NCBI GenBank assembly: GCA_002215645.1
Contig: NGFI01000007.1
Location: 45,692-109,691 of the forward strand
Source: Gemmatimonadetes bacterium 2013_60CM_65_52
GTDB lineage: Bacteria > Gemmatimonadota > Gemmatimonadetes > Gemmatimonadales > Gemmatimonadaceae
DNA length: 64,000 nt
Reading direction: 5' to 3'
Every line of letters starts with the position of its first letter. Position 1 is the stretch's first letter. The translations under genes and the position numbers were made by a program. Below the pieces are notes generated by a model. It was given only the letters and a program-made list of their open reading frames with translations, did not search any database and was not told the DNA's origin. Shown here in pieces: positions 35,079-44,461 of this stretch.

Positions 35079-37892
35079 ATGCAGCGCTCGTCTCGCGCTT
35101 CGCGGCAGTCGCGTGTCTCACGGCCCTCGAGCTCCACGCCTGTTTCCACGCTCGAGCACGACGCCATCGCCGTCGCGCTGCAGGAAGCCCTCGGTGGCCG
35201 CGTCCTGCTCGTTCGCACCATCGGCGAAGGCGGCATGGGACGCGTGTATCTCGGCCGCGATCCACAGCTCAAGCGGTTTGTCGCCGTGAAGGTCCTCGTG
35301 CAGGCACGGGCCGACGCCGAAGCGCATGCCCGGTTTCAGCGCGAAGCGCAGGCCATCGCCGCCGTCTCGCACCCAAACGTGGTGTCCATTTACGGCGTGG
35401 GTGAGCTGCCGGACGGCACGCCGTATTTCGTGATGCAATACGTCGCTGGCGGCAGCATGGCGGAACGTCTGGCAGCGTCCGGGGCTCTGCCGCTCGATGC
35501 CGCGGAGAGCGTCATCGGTGATGTGGCGTCCGCACTCGCCGCGGCACATCGGCGCGGAATCGTCCACCGTGACGTAAAGCCCGCCAATGTGTTGTGGGAC
35601 GAAGAAAACGAACGCGCCACCGTGAGCGACTTCGGCATTGCGGGCCTCATCTCCGACGGCGACGAAAGCGAAATACGCATCACACAGGGCGGAATGACCG
35701 TGGGCTCGCCGGCATACATGAGTCCGGAGCAACTCCTCGCGGAACCGCTGACGCCGAAGAGCGACATCTACGCCCTTGGCCTTCTTGGCTACGAGCTCCT
35801 GGCCGGACGAAGTCCATTCGACGCAACCGCGCCCGCGGCGGTCGCGACTGCACATCTGCGGGACGAGCCGCGCGCACTGTCCGAGCTGCGGGCGGACGTG
35901 CCGCCCGCCCTCGAGGCGCTACTACTGCGGTGCCTCGCCAAGAATGCGGCCGAGCGTCCAACGGCCGAAGAGGCGATGGCCGCACTGACTCCGGGGGCGG
36001 CGGAAGCGCTCGAGTGGCCGCCGCCCGGACTCGAGCGTGCGCGGGGCGCGCTTTGGCGTGTGATGACGACACCCGCGCTCGCCGCCTTGCTGTTGCTGGT
36101 GCCGCTCGTGCTGTTCATGCGGCTCGGGCGAGACGTGACCGGCACTTCGTTCATCGAGCCGCTCATTCTGGCGGCCGCATCCATCATCGGATTTGCGGCA
36201 TTCGTTCGCGGGGCCGTTCGCGCGTGGCGCGTGGCGCAGGCGCTCGTCGTCGCAGCACGGCTGGGATACGGCTGGGGAACGATCGCCGAGGTGCTCGTAG
36301 ATCGGCGTGGCGACACCGGCGCCCTGATTGCCGGGACGCGCGAATACGCCGGACTCGCCATGCACGAGCGGTCGGCCCTCCGCGTGCTGCGCGTAGTTCG
36401 GGCGACGTTGTTGTTCCTCGCCGCGCCGGTGGCGCTGTTCGTCGCGTTCATCACGCTTGCGTCGTTCGGAAGCGGTCGGTCCGGTGAAGTCAGATTCGCT
36501 ACCGCCGTCATGTTTACGTTGATCGTCTTTGCCGTGCTGGGCGTCGTGGCGGGCCTGCCCGAGCAGATCGAGCTCGCGGGCATCCGCCGCCACCGCTCCG
36601 TAAATCCGCTTCACGCGAGCGAGTTGGAGTTGGCGCCCGCATGGTACGCCGCCTTCGAGCGATCGCGAGAGGGACAGCCCTTTGGTGCGGGCGCACGAGT
36701 GCAACGCGTCCTCGCCGTTGGGCTGGTATCGATCGCCACGGCCGTCGTTCTTTTCTGCGCCGGCGTCCTGGTGCTGGCCAATCTCTTCACGGTGGCCGGT
36801 CAGACGCGTCACAGCGCGCTCGATCCCTCCCTGACGCCTCGGCTAGTTGCCTTGGCGCAGCGCAATAGCGGAGGGCGCACGTATCGTCTTCCCGCGGACG
36901 GCTCGACATCGCCTCGTGAAGCGGGTGAAGCGCTGCTGGCGGTCGTCTCCACCGACGATCCACGAGCACCCTCCGCATACCAGAGACGTGCGGCGACCGC
37001 ATATCCGACATGGAAGCGGCTCACGTCCGCGGAGAAACTCTTCCCGGCCCGTGAGGACGCGGCGTGGACGGACGCCGCCATTCTCGCCGCGGCGCATGGC
37101 TTGACGGCAGAGCAGCAACGATTTCTCGAGCAGGCATCGGCGCATCCTGCGCGCGACGAGTTCTCCCGCGCAGCACGCGCCTCACAGCTGGACGTCTTCG
37201 GCGCCCTGTTGGCGCCGGACAGCGCGCGGATTCACCCGAATGACTTCCCGGTTGTCGAGCTGTTTCGCCTGGAAGATGCGGGAGAGTCGCACGCCGCCAT
37301 GGTGGCACTCGACGTGGCGCGCCGCCGTTTCGACGATGCCGAGCGGCACGCGCGCGAGATCATCGCCGTCGGCGACCTTCTACTCGATGCGCCATTCAGC
37401 GCGAATGTCATCGAGGGGTTTCGAATGGTTCGCCGAGGCCTTTCGACGCTGGAAGCCGTTTACATCGCGGCCGGCCGCGAGCGGGACGCGCGAATTCTCA
37501 TGGATTCCGTGGCGCACGGAGCGACGCGCATCTCCAACGTTCCCATTCGGCCAACGACACAGCCCGGCTCGCTGTTCTACCGAAACGCGCGCTATCCGAG
37601 AGGCGTCCGCCTCGAGATGATGATGCCGTTGCTGCTGGAAGCATGCGCCGATCCGAGACAACTACTCTTTGGCGTCGATGCGCATACACGAGGGCTGCTC
37701 GTGTACGCGCGCGATACGCTCGCGCGGTTTCCCAGCGAACGCGTGTGGGTGGACGGACTTTCGGGCATGATTCAGGGTGACCTTCGTCCACGCCGCGCCG
37801 CGCAGGCATCGGACGCGTACACGCGACTCGTTCGCGTCGTCGACGCCGTCGTGGGCGGGCATCGGTTCGAGAACTGCGCCCGCTGGGATTAG
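35079..37892 (+). CDS. Transmembrane Ser/Thr protein kinase (Pkn2-type)
   Basis: 937 residues. The kinase domain occupies residues about 40-300: Gly loop IGEGGMGRVYLGRD, Lys in VAVKVLVQ, HRDVKPANVLWD, VSDFGIAGL and VGSPAYMSPEQL. All catalytic residues are present. After it come about five hydrophobic spans (residues about 325-580). An extracytoplasmic region of about 350 residues follows, rich in helices and resembling TPR-like repeats. Many related kinases have one span and PASTA repeats; this one has a multi-span core instead. A weak hairpin (about 37892-37909) spans its stop and that of the convergent gene. Confidence 0.9.
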   Translation: MQRSSRASRQSRVSRPSSSTPVSTLEHDAIAVALQEALGGRVLLVRTIGEGGMGRVYLGRDPQLKRFVAVKVLVQARADAEAHARFQREAQAIAAVSHPNVVSIYGVGELPDGTPYFVMQYVAGGSMAERLAASGALPLDAAESVIGDVASALAAAHRRGIVHRDVKPANVLWDEENERATVSDFGIAGLISDGDESEIRITQGGMTVGSPAYMSPEQLLAEPLTPKSDIYALGLLGYELLAGRSPFDATAPAAVATAHLRDEPRALSELRADVPPALEALLLRCLAKNAAERPTAEEAMAALTPGAAEALEWPPPGLERARGALWRVMTTPALAALLLLVPLVLFMRLGRDVTGTSFIEPLILAAASIIGFAAFVRGAVRAWRVAQALVVAARLGYGWGTIAEVLVDRRGDTGALIAGTREYAGLAMHERSALRVLRVVRATLLFLAAPVALFVAFITLASFGSGRSGEVRFATAVMFTLIVFAVLGVVAGLPEQIELAGIRRHRSVNPLHASELELAPAWYAAFERSREGQPFGAGARVQRVLAVGLVSIATAVVLFCAGVLVLANLFTVAGQTRHSALDPSLTPRLVALAQRNSGGRTYRLPADGSTSPREAGEALLAVVSTDDPRAPSAYQRRAATAYPTWKRLTSAEKLFPAREDAAWTDAAILAAAHGLTAEQQRFLEQASAHPARDEFSRAARASQLDVFGALLAPDSARIHPNDFPVVELFRLEDAGESHAAMVALDVARRRFDDAERHAREIIAVGDLLLDAPFSANVIEGFRMVRRGLSTLEAVYIAAGRERDARILMDSVAHGATRISNVPIRPTTQPGSLFYRNARYPRGVRLEMMMPLLLEACADPRQLLFGVDAHTRGLLVYARDTLARFPSERVWVDGLSGMIQGDLRPRRAAQASDAYTRLVRVVDAVVGGHRFENCARWD

Positions 37893-37899
37893 AAGGCCC

Positions 37900-39078
37900 T
37901 CAGGGCTTCCGTATGCTTCTGGGCGGTGGCTTGGGCGTCTCCATGAGCAACTGACCCCCCACGTCCACGAGCGATTCCCCGTTTACCAGATCGGTGAGCC
38001 ATGCCAGGAACGCCGTATCGTCCACGGTCAGCGCGTAGAGCGCATTCGAGCGCAGGATCGTATGCCCTCTGCCAGGATACGTGTAGGAGTGGAACCAGGG
38101 CGCGTTCTCGCGAACGTCCGTGAGCGCGGCGGAAAGGAGCGCAGGCACGGAAAGCGACGAGTTGCCGAGCAGCTTGAGAAATGACGCCTGCGACGCATCC
38201 TGCGCGGCGTTGACCTGCGTATAGTGGACGCGTGGCGCGACGGCCGCCGACGCAATGTACAAACGATCAAGTGTGAAATCGGCCGAGTCGACGGAACGAA
38301 ACGCGGGATCATGCTGGAGATATTCCGCGGCTCCCCACGCTGCCAGAATCGACGGTAAAGAGTCCGAGTGCAACGCGCCGGCACCGTCGCCGAGCTGCGC
38401 CACGCGCGCTCGTGGATAGCGACGAGCCATTCGCTCTGCCACGACTGGTGACGGCGGAGCCCCGGCATCCATTCCGGTGACGAACACCGCACGTGGACTG
38501 CGGAAGTTGACATACACCCAGTCGAGCACGGCCTCCAGGTTGGCGGCGCCGCCGTGGCGTATCGTGAGCGGCTTGTCGTCGGCCTTGGCGCCCGCGCGCA
38601 CGTAATCGATTTCGCGTGTACCGAGATGGAAGTCGCCGGTGCAGTACGGCACGAAGACCATGGTCCAGTCCCGGACCGGATTCTTCTGATTCGTGTAATC
38701 GAGCAGCCCAACGCGATTGGCGACGTCATTCGCCGAGTCCGCGGACATGGTGTATGTGGCGTGCCGCGGATCGCACTCCTGCGCTCGCCAGCATGCGCCG
38801 CCTCCGTTGAGGAAGATCATCACCTTGTCCGGGAGGCCCGGCCGCACCTTGAAGGCGTAGATGGAATCGTGAGCGCACCCGGTGCCGAAACGTCCCGGAA
38901 TCCGGTTCCATCCTCGGCTCAGCGTGGACAGCGGCTTGATGGTATCCGACCAGAACGGCTCGCGATAATCAGGATCGCGTGCCGTGGCCGCGGCGGGAGC
39001 TCCCGTTTGCACCACTGTGCCGCGATGCGTGCATGCGAGTGCGACGGCGGCCACGAGGACCAATGCGGACGGCTTCAT
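37900..39078 (-). CDS. Pectin-acetylesterase-like lipoprotein lacking the usual Ser nucleophile
   Basis: 392 residues; the lipobox ALAC near residue 16 predicts a lipoprotein. Family blocks: KVMIFLNGGGACWRAQECD, MVFVPYCTGDFHLGTRE and LDWVYVNF leading to the nucleophile elbow. Normally GxSAGG, the elbow here reads GMDAGA, with Asp where Ser should be. A candidate His follows in YPGRGHTILRS. Activity as a hydrolase is therefore doubtful. ATG 39078 is chosen because GGAG lies 7 bases upstream; GTG 39090 is an alternative. Confidence 0.75.
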   Translation of the reverse strand: MKPSALVLVAAVALACTHRGTVVQTGAPAAATARDPDYREPFWSDTIKPLSTLSRGWNRIPGRFGTGCAHDSIYAFKVRPGLPDKVMIFLNGGGACWRAQECDPRHATYTMSADSANDVANRVGLLDYTNQKNPVRDWTMVFVPYCTGDFHLGTREIDYVRAGAKADDKPLTIRHGGAANLEAVLDWVYVNFRSPRAVFVTGMDAGAPPSPVVAERMARRYPRARVAQLGDGAGALHSDSLPSILAAWGAAEYLQHDPAFRSVDSADFTLDRLYIASAAVAPRVHYTQVNAAQDASQASFLKLLGNSSLSVPALLSAALTDVRENAPWFHSYTYPGRGHTILRSNALYALTVDDTAFLAWLTDLVNGESLVDVGGQLLMETPKPPPRSIRKP

Positions 39079-39243
39079 GCAGCGCTCCACTCGACAACGT
39101 GCCGATACTGAAGATAAGACGGGTTAGCCCCAAACGAACGGCGTCCAAACCCCGTACTACACCATGGGCACCCTTTTCCCTCCATCAGGTGTCCAACCCG
39201 GCGTTGACGCCGGTCACGTGCAGATCCTCCATCCCGCCAGTCC

Positions 39244-42200
39244 GTGTCACGCCGCATCTCTTCTATTGTAGTGGCCGCACTCGTCGCCATCGTGCTGATG
39301 TCAGCGCAAGCGGCCGCGCAGGGCGTCGACGTCATCCGCGGTGTCATCGCAGGCCCGGATAACGCACCCATCGAGAACGCGAACATCACCGCAACCTCCG
39401 TACAAGGTGGCGTGAATCGGACCGCGCGCACCGACAGAAGTGGCCGGTTCACGATCACGTTCCCGGGTGGCGAAGGCGACTATTTCATCAACGTCACCGC
39501 CATCGGGTTCGCGCCCCGCCGCTTCGAGGTCAAGCGCACTGCGGATCAGGACATTCTCGTTGCGGACGCACGCCTGCAACACATGGTGCTGCTGGACACC
39601 ATGCGTGCGGTCGCCGATCGGCAAAAGGTGAACCGGAACGACAAGCCCGCCGATGTGAGCGGCACCGAGCAGACGACCAATGCCGCCGCCGTCGCCGCGA
39701 ACCAACAGGGCGACCTGAACGCGATGGCCGCCTCCATTCCCGGCGTCACTGCCGTCACGGGTGCCGACGGCGATCCCGCGGGCTTCTCGGTGCTCGGGCT
39801 CAGCGCGGATCAAAACACGACGACGCTCAACGGGCAGAACTTCGGATCCTCGAACATCCCGCGCGACGCGCAAGTGAGCACGTCCCTCATCACGACACCA
39901 TACGACGTGAGCCGCGGGGGCTTCAGCGGAGGACAGTTCAACATCAATTCGGGCTCCGGCTCGAACTTCATCCGCCGCACCACGTCGCTCAACTTCGACT
40001 CGCCGAAGTTGCAGTGGACAGACCGCACCGCGCGCGCCCTCGGGCAGCAGTACAGCAACCGCTCGTTCAGCGGGGCGCTGTCGGGCCCGATCGTCATGGA
40101 CAAGTCGTACTTCGCTGTCTCGTATCAGCTTGGGCGGCGCGCAAACGACTTGCAGACGCTGTACAACACCGACCCCGCCGCCTTGCAGGCCACGGGCATC
40201 GCCGCCGATTCTGTCGCAAAGCTGCTCTGGCTCACGCAGCAGGCGAACGTGCCGTCCAAGATCAACGGCGGCATTCCGAATGATCGGCTTCAGGATCAGG
40301 GATCCGTATTTGGCAGCCTCAACTACACGCCGCCGGGATCGAGCATCGGCCAGACGTTCGGTTTGACCTTCAATGGCAACTGGAATCGTCAGTCACCCGT
40401 CGGCCAGCTTACCGGTGAGCTGCCGGCACACAGCGGCGATCGCACCAACTATGGCGGTGGCGTGCAGGGCAGCCACACGGCGTATCTCAAGAACACCATC
40501 CTTTCCGAGAGCGGCATCAACGTCAACGCGAACCGCAACTACGGCTCGCCATACACGCTGCTGCCCAACGGCACGGTGCTCATCAACTCCACGTTCGCGG
40601 ATGGAACAAGCGGCGTACGCACCATCGGTTTCGGCGGCAACTCCAATCTGAGCACGAAGAGCACGAACTACAGCGCCGGTGCAACGAACCAGCTGTCCTG
40701 GTTCAGCAAGGACAACAAGCACCGGCTCAAGCTGGCGAGCGAGCTGCGGCAGGATGGTTACGAGCAGGATCAGACCACGAACTCGCTCGGCTCGTTCTTC
40801 TTCAATTCGCTCGCCGACGTGCAGGCCAACCGGCCGGCCTACTACACGCGCAATCTTTCCCCGCGCCTGCAAAGTGCGAGCGAAACGATCGGCGCACTGT
40901 CGCTCGGCGACTCCTACAAGGCGACGCCCGACCTTCAACTCCAGTACGGCCTGCGCGTGGACGGCAATCACTACAGCGCGTCACCCGTGTTCAACGCGGC
41001 GCTTCAACAGGCCTTCGGCGTCCGCAACGACTACGTCCCGAATCGCCTCTATGTGAGCCCGCGACTCGGCTTCTCGTGGTCGTATGGCGAAGCGCCGCAG
41101 ATCGCGGCGTTCGACGGCGCTGTCCGCGGACCACGCGCAGTAGTGCGCGGCGGCGTGGGCGTCTTCCAGAACATGCCGGGTGCGTCGCTCATCGGCTCCT
41201 CGATCGACAACACGGGACTGCCTGGCGCCGTGCAGCAGCTCACGTGTGTCGGCCCCGCTGCGCCGCAGCCGAACTGGGATGCATATCAACAGAATCCGGC
41301 CAACATTCCGACCCAATGCGCCGATGGCTCGAGCGGCTCCGTCTTTGCCAGCACCGCGCCGAACGTGACCTTCTTCGACAAGGACTATCAGGAGCGCCGC
41401 AGCGTGCGCGGGAACCTCCAGTGGAATGGCCCGCTGCTGAGCAACCGCTTTGCCGGCACGCTCGATCTTACGTATGGCGTCAACCTGAATCAGTCCAGCT
41501 TCGTGGACCTCAACTTCAATCCGACGCAGCGGTTCGCGCTCGCGGAAGAAGGCAATCGTCCGGTCTACGTGAATGCCACGAGCATCGTGCCGACGACGGG
41601 CGCCATAGCCGTCCGGGATGCGAAAGTCAGCCCGAGCTACAATCGCGTCAGCGAGCTGCGCTCGGACCTCCGCAGCGACAGCAAGCAAGTCCGATTGAGC
41701 GTGTTCCCCACGAGCTTCAGCAGCAATCTCAATTGGAGCGCTTCGTACGTGTGGGCCGACAACCGCGAGCAGGTGCGCGGCTTCTCGAGTACGGCCGGAA
41801 ATCCGCTCGACGTCCAGTGGACGCGCTCTCAGTTCGATTCGCGACATCAGATCACGTACAACATCGGCTACAACTTCTTCGACGCCGTGCGCGTGAACTG
41901 GTTCGGCCGTTTCGCCAGCGGCACCACCTTCACGCCCCAACTGTCGGCCGACGTCAACGGCGACGGCTACGCCAACGACCGCGCTTTCGTCTTCGACCCG
42001 GCTACCGCGAAGGATCCGGCTGTCGCCGCTGGCATCCGCGATCTCCTTGCGAATGGCTCGGGCCCCGCGAAGGACTGTCTCTCGCGCCAGGTTGGAAGGT
42101 TGGCCGACCGAAACAGTTGCGAGGGACCGTGGACGTCGAGCGCGAATCTCAGCATCTCATTCAATCCCATGAAGGTGCGGATGCCCCAGCGCGCCACGCT

Positions 42201-42990
42201 CAGCTTCTCCGTCTCGAACCCACTGGGCGCCGCCGATCTGCTCATGCACGGCGAGGACCGGCTGCACGGCTGGGGACAGTTCTCGTTCTCCGATCCGACG
42301 CTGCTTTACGTAAAGGGCTTCGATGCTTCGACGCAGCGCTACAGGTACGAGGTCAATCCGCGCTTCGGCAGCACGAACCCACAGTTCCAGACGTTCCGCG
42401 CGCCCGTGACGCTCACCATGCAGATCCGTGTGGACGTCGGACCCACACGCGAGCGGCAGATGCTCACGCAGCAGCTCGATCGTGGCCGCTCGCGCGAGGG
42501 ACAGAAGCCAAGCGAGCAACTGTTGAAGGCCATGTATGGCACCGGTGGCGTGATGAACCCGATGTCACAACTGCTCCGTCAGAGCGATACGCTCGAGCTC
42601 ACCGGTCCGCAGGCCGATTCACTGGCGTCGTGGAACCGTGCGTACACCATCCGTCTGGACAGCATCTGGACACCGGTGGCGAAATACCTCTCGGCGCTGC
42701 CCGACAAGTACGATCAGAACGACGCCTACGGGAGATATCGTTCGGCACGTGAGGCCACGGTGGACATGCTCATCGCGCTCGCACCGCGCATCAACGTGCT
42801 GATAACCGACGAACAGCGCCGCAAGCTGCCGTCGCTCGTCGCGAGCCATCTCGATCAGCGATATCTTGCGGGCATCCGCAGCGGCACAGCGGGCAACACC
42901 GGCGGTGGCGTCTTCATGGGTGGATTCCTTGGTGGTGGCTTCGGTGGCGGTGGTGGTGTAGAGCGTGCCGTACTTCGAGGAGGTCCGTGA
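39244..42990 (+). CDS. Large TonB-dependent-like receptor with helical C-terminal extension
   Basis: 1,248 residues from GTG 39244. Signal peptide, then a carboxypeptidase-regulatory domain (IRGVIAGPDNAPIENANITA), a plug region (MAASIPGVTAVTG, DVSRGGFSGGQFNINSGSG) and a long barrel ending near residue 1065. About 180 further residues follow: charged helices (LTGPQADSLASWNRAYTIRLDSIW, LITDEQRRKLPSLV) resembling LTxxQ Spy-type segments, then a Gly-rich tail. An outer-membrane barrel normally ends at its last strand, so this extension is unusual. Its stop overlaps the next gene (TGATG), indicating a two-gene unit. Confidence 0.85.
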   Translation: MSRRISSIVVAALVAIVLMSAQAAAQGVDVIRGVIAGPDNAPIENANITATSVQGGVNRTARTDRSGRFTITFPGGEGDYFINVTAIGFAPRRFEVKRTADQDILVADARLQHMVLLDTMRAVADRQKVNRNDKPADVSGTEQTTNAAAVAANQQGDLNAMAASIPGVTAVTGADGDPAGFSVLGLSADQNTTTLNGQNFGSSNIPRDAQVSTSLITTPYDVSRGGFSGGQFNINSGSGSNFIRRTTSLNFDSPKLQWTDRTARALGQQYSNRSFSGALSGPIVMDKSYFAVSYQLGRRANDLQTLYNTDPAALQATGIAADSVAKLLWLTQQANVPSKINGGIPNDRLQDQGSVFGSLNYTPPGSSIGQTFGLTFNGNWNRQSPVGQLTGELPAHSGDRTNYGGGVQGSHTAYLKNTILSESGINVNANRNYGSPYTLLPNGTVLINSTFADGTSGVRTIGFGGNSNLSTKSTNYSAGATNQLSWFSKDNKHRLKLASELRQDGYEQDQTTNSLGSFFFNSLADVQANRPAYYTRNLSPRLQSASETIGALSLGDSYKATPDLQLQYGLRVDGNHYSASPVFNAALQQAFGVRNDYVPNRLYVSPRLGFSWSYGEAPQIAAFDGAVRGPRAVVRGGVGVFQNMPGASLIGSSIDNTGLPGAVQQLTCVGPAAPQPNWDAYQQNPANIPTQCADGSSGSVFASTAPNVTFFDKDYQERRSVRGNLQWNGPLLSNRFAGTLDLTYGVNLNQSSFVDLNFNPTQRFALAEEGNRPVYVNATSIVPTTGAIAVRDAKVSPSYNRVSELRSDLRSDSKQVRLSVFPTSFSSNLNWSASYVWADNREQVRGFSSTAGNPLDVQWTRSQFDSRHQITYNIGYNFFDAVRVNWFGRFASGTTFTPQLSADVNGDGYANDRAFVFDPATAKDPAVAAGIRDLLANGSGPAKDCLSRQVGRLADRNSCEGPWTSSANLSISFNPMKVRMPQRATLSFSVSNPLGAADLLMHGEDRLHGWGQFSFSDPTLLYVKGFDASTQRYRYEVNPRFGSTNPQFQTFRAPVTLTMQIRVDVGPTRERQMLTQQLDRGRSREGQKPSEQLLKAMYGTGGVMNPMSQLLRQSDTLELTGPQADSLASWNRAYTIRLDSIWTPVAKYLSALPDKYDQNDAYGRYRSAREATVDMLIALAPRINVLITDEQRRKLPSLVASHLDQRYLAGIRSGTAGNTGGGVFMGGFLGGGFGGGGGVERAVLRGGP

Positions 42991-44408
42991 TGTCCGGCGT
43001 CATTCGGCGCAACCGCGCCATTGTCCTCGAGCTGGGGAGCCTGCAAGCGGCGCTCATGCTCGCCCTGTCCATGGTAGCCAGCGCACAGACCGCGAAGATC
43101 GCCGTCAGGCAGCTTCCCGCTGCGAGCGCCACGAGCACCGAAGAGCTCGCGTCCATCGCCGCGGTTCGGTATCTCGCCAATGGCAACGTGCTGGTGAACG
43201 ACCAGACGCGCCATCGCGTGGTCCTGCTCGACAAGGATCTGAAGATGGTCAAGCTCGTCGCCGATTCGACGAGCAACACCAACAATGCGTACGGCGTCGG
43301 CCGCGGCGGGCTCATCGCCTATCGCGGGGACTCGACGTTGTTCCTCGATCCGGTCGCGCTCTCGATGCTCGTCATCGATCCCGATGGAAAGATCGTGCGC
43401 ACGATGGCTGCACCCCGTCCGAACGACGCGCAGTTCATGACTGTCCCATCACTCGGCCAGCCCGCGTTCGACGCGCAGGGCCGGCTCGTCTATCGCATGA
43501 TGGACTTTGGCATGCGCGGCATGCGCTTCGGGGCAGGTGGAGGGCCGCCGCAGATACCGATGCCGCCGGACAGCTCGGCACTCGTTCGCTTCGACCTCGG
43601 CACCCGGAAGCTCGACACGCTCGGCTACTTCAAGATTCCGAAGACGAACATCAGCGTGAGCCAGGACGACCGCGGCGGCATGCGCGTGAGCGTCACCCTG
43701 AATCCGCTTCCTGTCGTGGACGAATGGACGGTGCTCAGCGACGGCACCGTCGCATTCGTTCGCGGGCAGGACTACCACATCGACTTTCTCGACGGCAGCG
43801 GCAAGGTGACGAAGGCCGAGAAGATTCCGTACGAGTGGCAGCGCATGAGCGACGATGACAAGCTGCGCTTTCTCGACTCGGCGAAGGTGGCGTTGGAGAC
43901 AGCACGCCGAAACGGCGGAGTGGCCGGTATGGCCGCCGTGTTCGGCGGCGGCGCGCCGGGGCTCGGCGGTGGCGGGCCGACGATGATGACCGTCGAGCGC
44001 AGAGGAGACGGCCCCCCCCGTGTCGAGACGAGTGGACCGGCACCCGCGGCGAACGTCGCGAGCAAGCCGGGCGCCGAAGGCTCAGCCGCCAAGGCCCCCG
44101 AGGCCGGCGGCGGCAACATGCCGCCGATCAACATGGTGAATGCGTCCGAGCTGTCGGACTACAAGCCCGTGTTCTCACCAAGCTCGGTGCGCGCCGACAT
44201 GGATGATCGCATCTGGGTGCGCACCATCCCCACGAAGCCGACGCCAGGCGGGGCGATTTACGACATCATCGACCGGAGCGGCAAGCTGGTGGACCGCGTT
44301 CAAGTGCCCGCGGCGACGACGATCGCGGGCTTCGGAACGGGCGGCATCGTGTTCCTTGGCAGCCGCGACGACAAGGGAATCCATCTCCAGCGGATCGTGC
44401 TGAAGTAA
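42990..44408 (+). CDS. Exported beta-propeller-like protein coupled to the receptor
   Basis: 472 residues from ATG 42990, which overlaps the receptor stop by one base; GTG 42987 is also possible. Signal peptide (ALMLALSMVASAQ). Repeated blade-like segments: AAVRYLANGNVLVNDQTRHRVVLLDKDLK, SMLVIDPDGKIVRTM and IDRSGKLVDRVQVP. These indicate a six-bladed NHL/TolB-type propeller. A Gly/Ala/Pro-rich insert of about 80 residues (residues about 310-390) interrupts it. Translational coupling suggests it works with the receptor at the outer membrane. Ligand and role are unknown. Confidence 0.72.
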   Translation: MSGVIRRNRAIVLELGSLQAALMLALSMVASAQTAKIAVRQLPAASATSTEELASIAAVRYLANGNVLVNDQTRHRVVLLDKDLKMVKLVADSTSNTNNAYGVGRGGLIAYRGDSTLFLDPVALSMLVIDPDGKIVRTMAAPRPNDAQFMTVPSLGQPAFDAQGRLVYRMMDFGMRGMRFGAGGGPPQIPMPPDSSALVRFDLGTRKLDTLGYFKIPKTNISVSQDDRGGMRVSVTLNPLPVVDEWTVLSDGTVAFVRGQDYHIDFLDGSGKVTKAEKIPYEWQRMSDDDKLRFLDSAKVALETARRNGGVAGMAAVFGGGAPGLGGGGPTMMTVERRGDGPPRVETSGPAPAANVASKPGAEGSAAKAPEAGGGNMPPINMVNASELSDYKPVFSPSSVRADMDDRIWVRTIPTKPTPGGAIYDIIDRSGKLVDRVQVPAATTIAGFGTGGIVFLGSRDDKGIHLQRIVLK

Positions 44409-44428
44409 GTCTCAGAGTGGCGGCCGGC

Positions 44429-44455
44429 CGGGAGGGCTCGAATTGTGCTCTCCCG
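44429..44455 (+). promoter_or_regulatory. Hairpin immediately before the second GH15 gene
   Basis: CGGGAGGGC and GCTCTCCCG pair at 8 of 9 positions around a 9-base loop and end 6 bases before ATG 44462. The left arm holds the GGGAGG that would be the only purine-rich binding site. The hairpin could end the upstream transcript or mask translation initiation. Confidence 0.4.
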
Positions 44456-44461
44456 CCCCGC

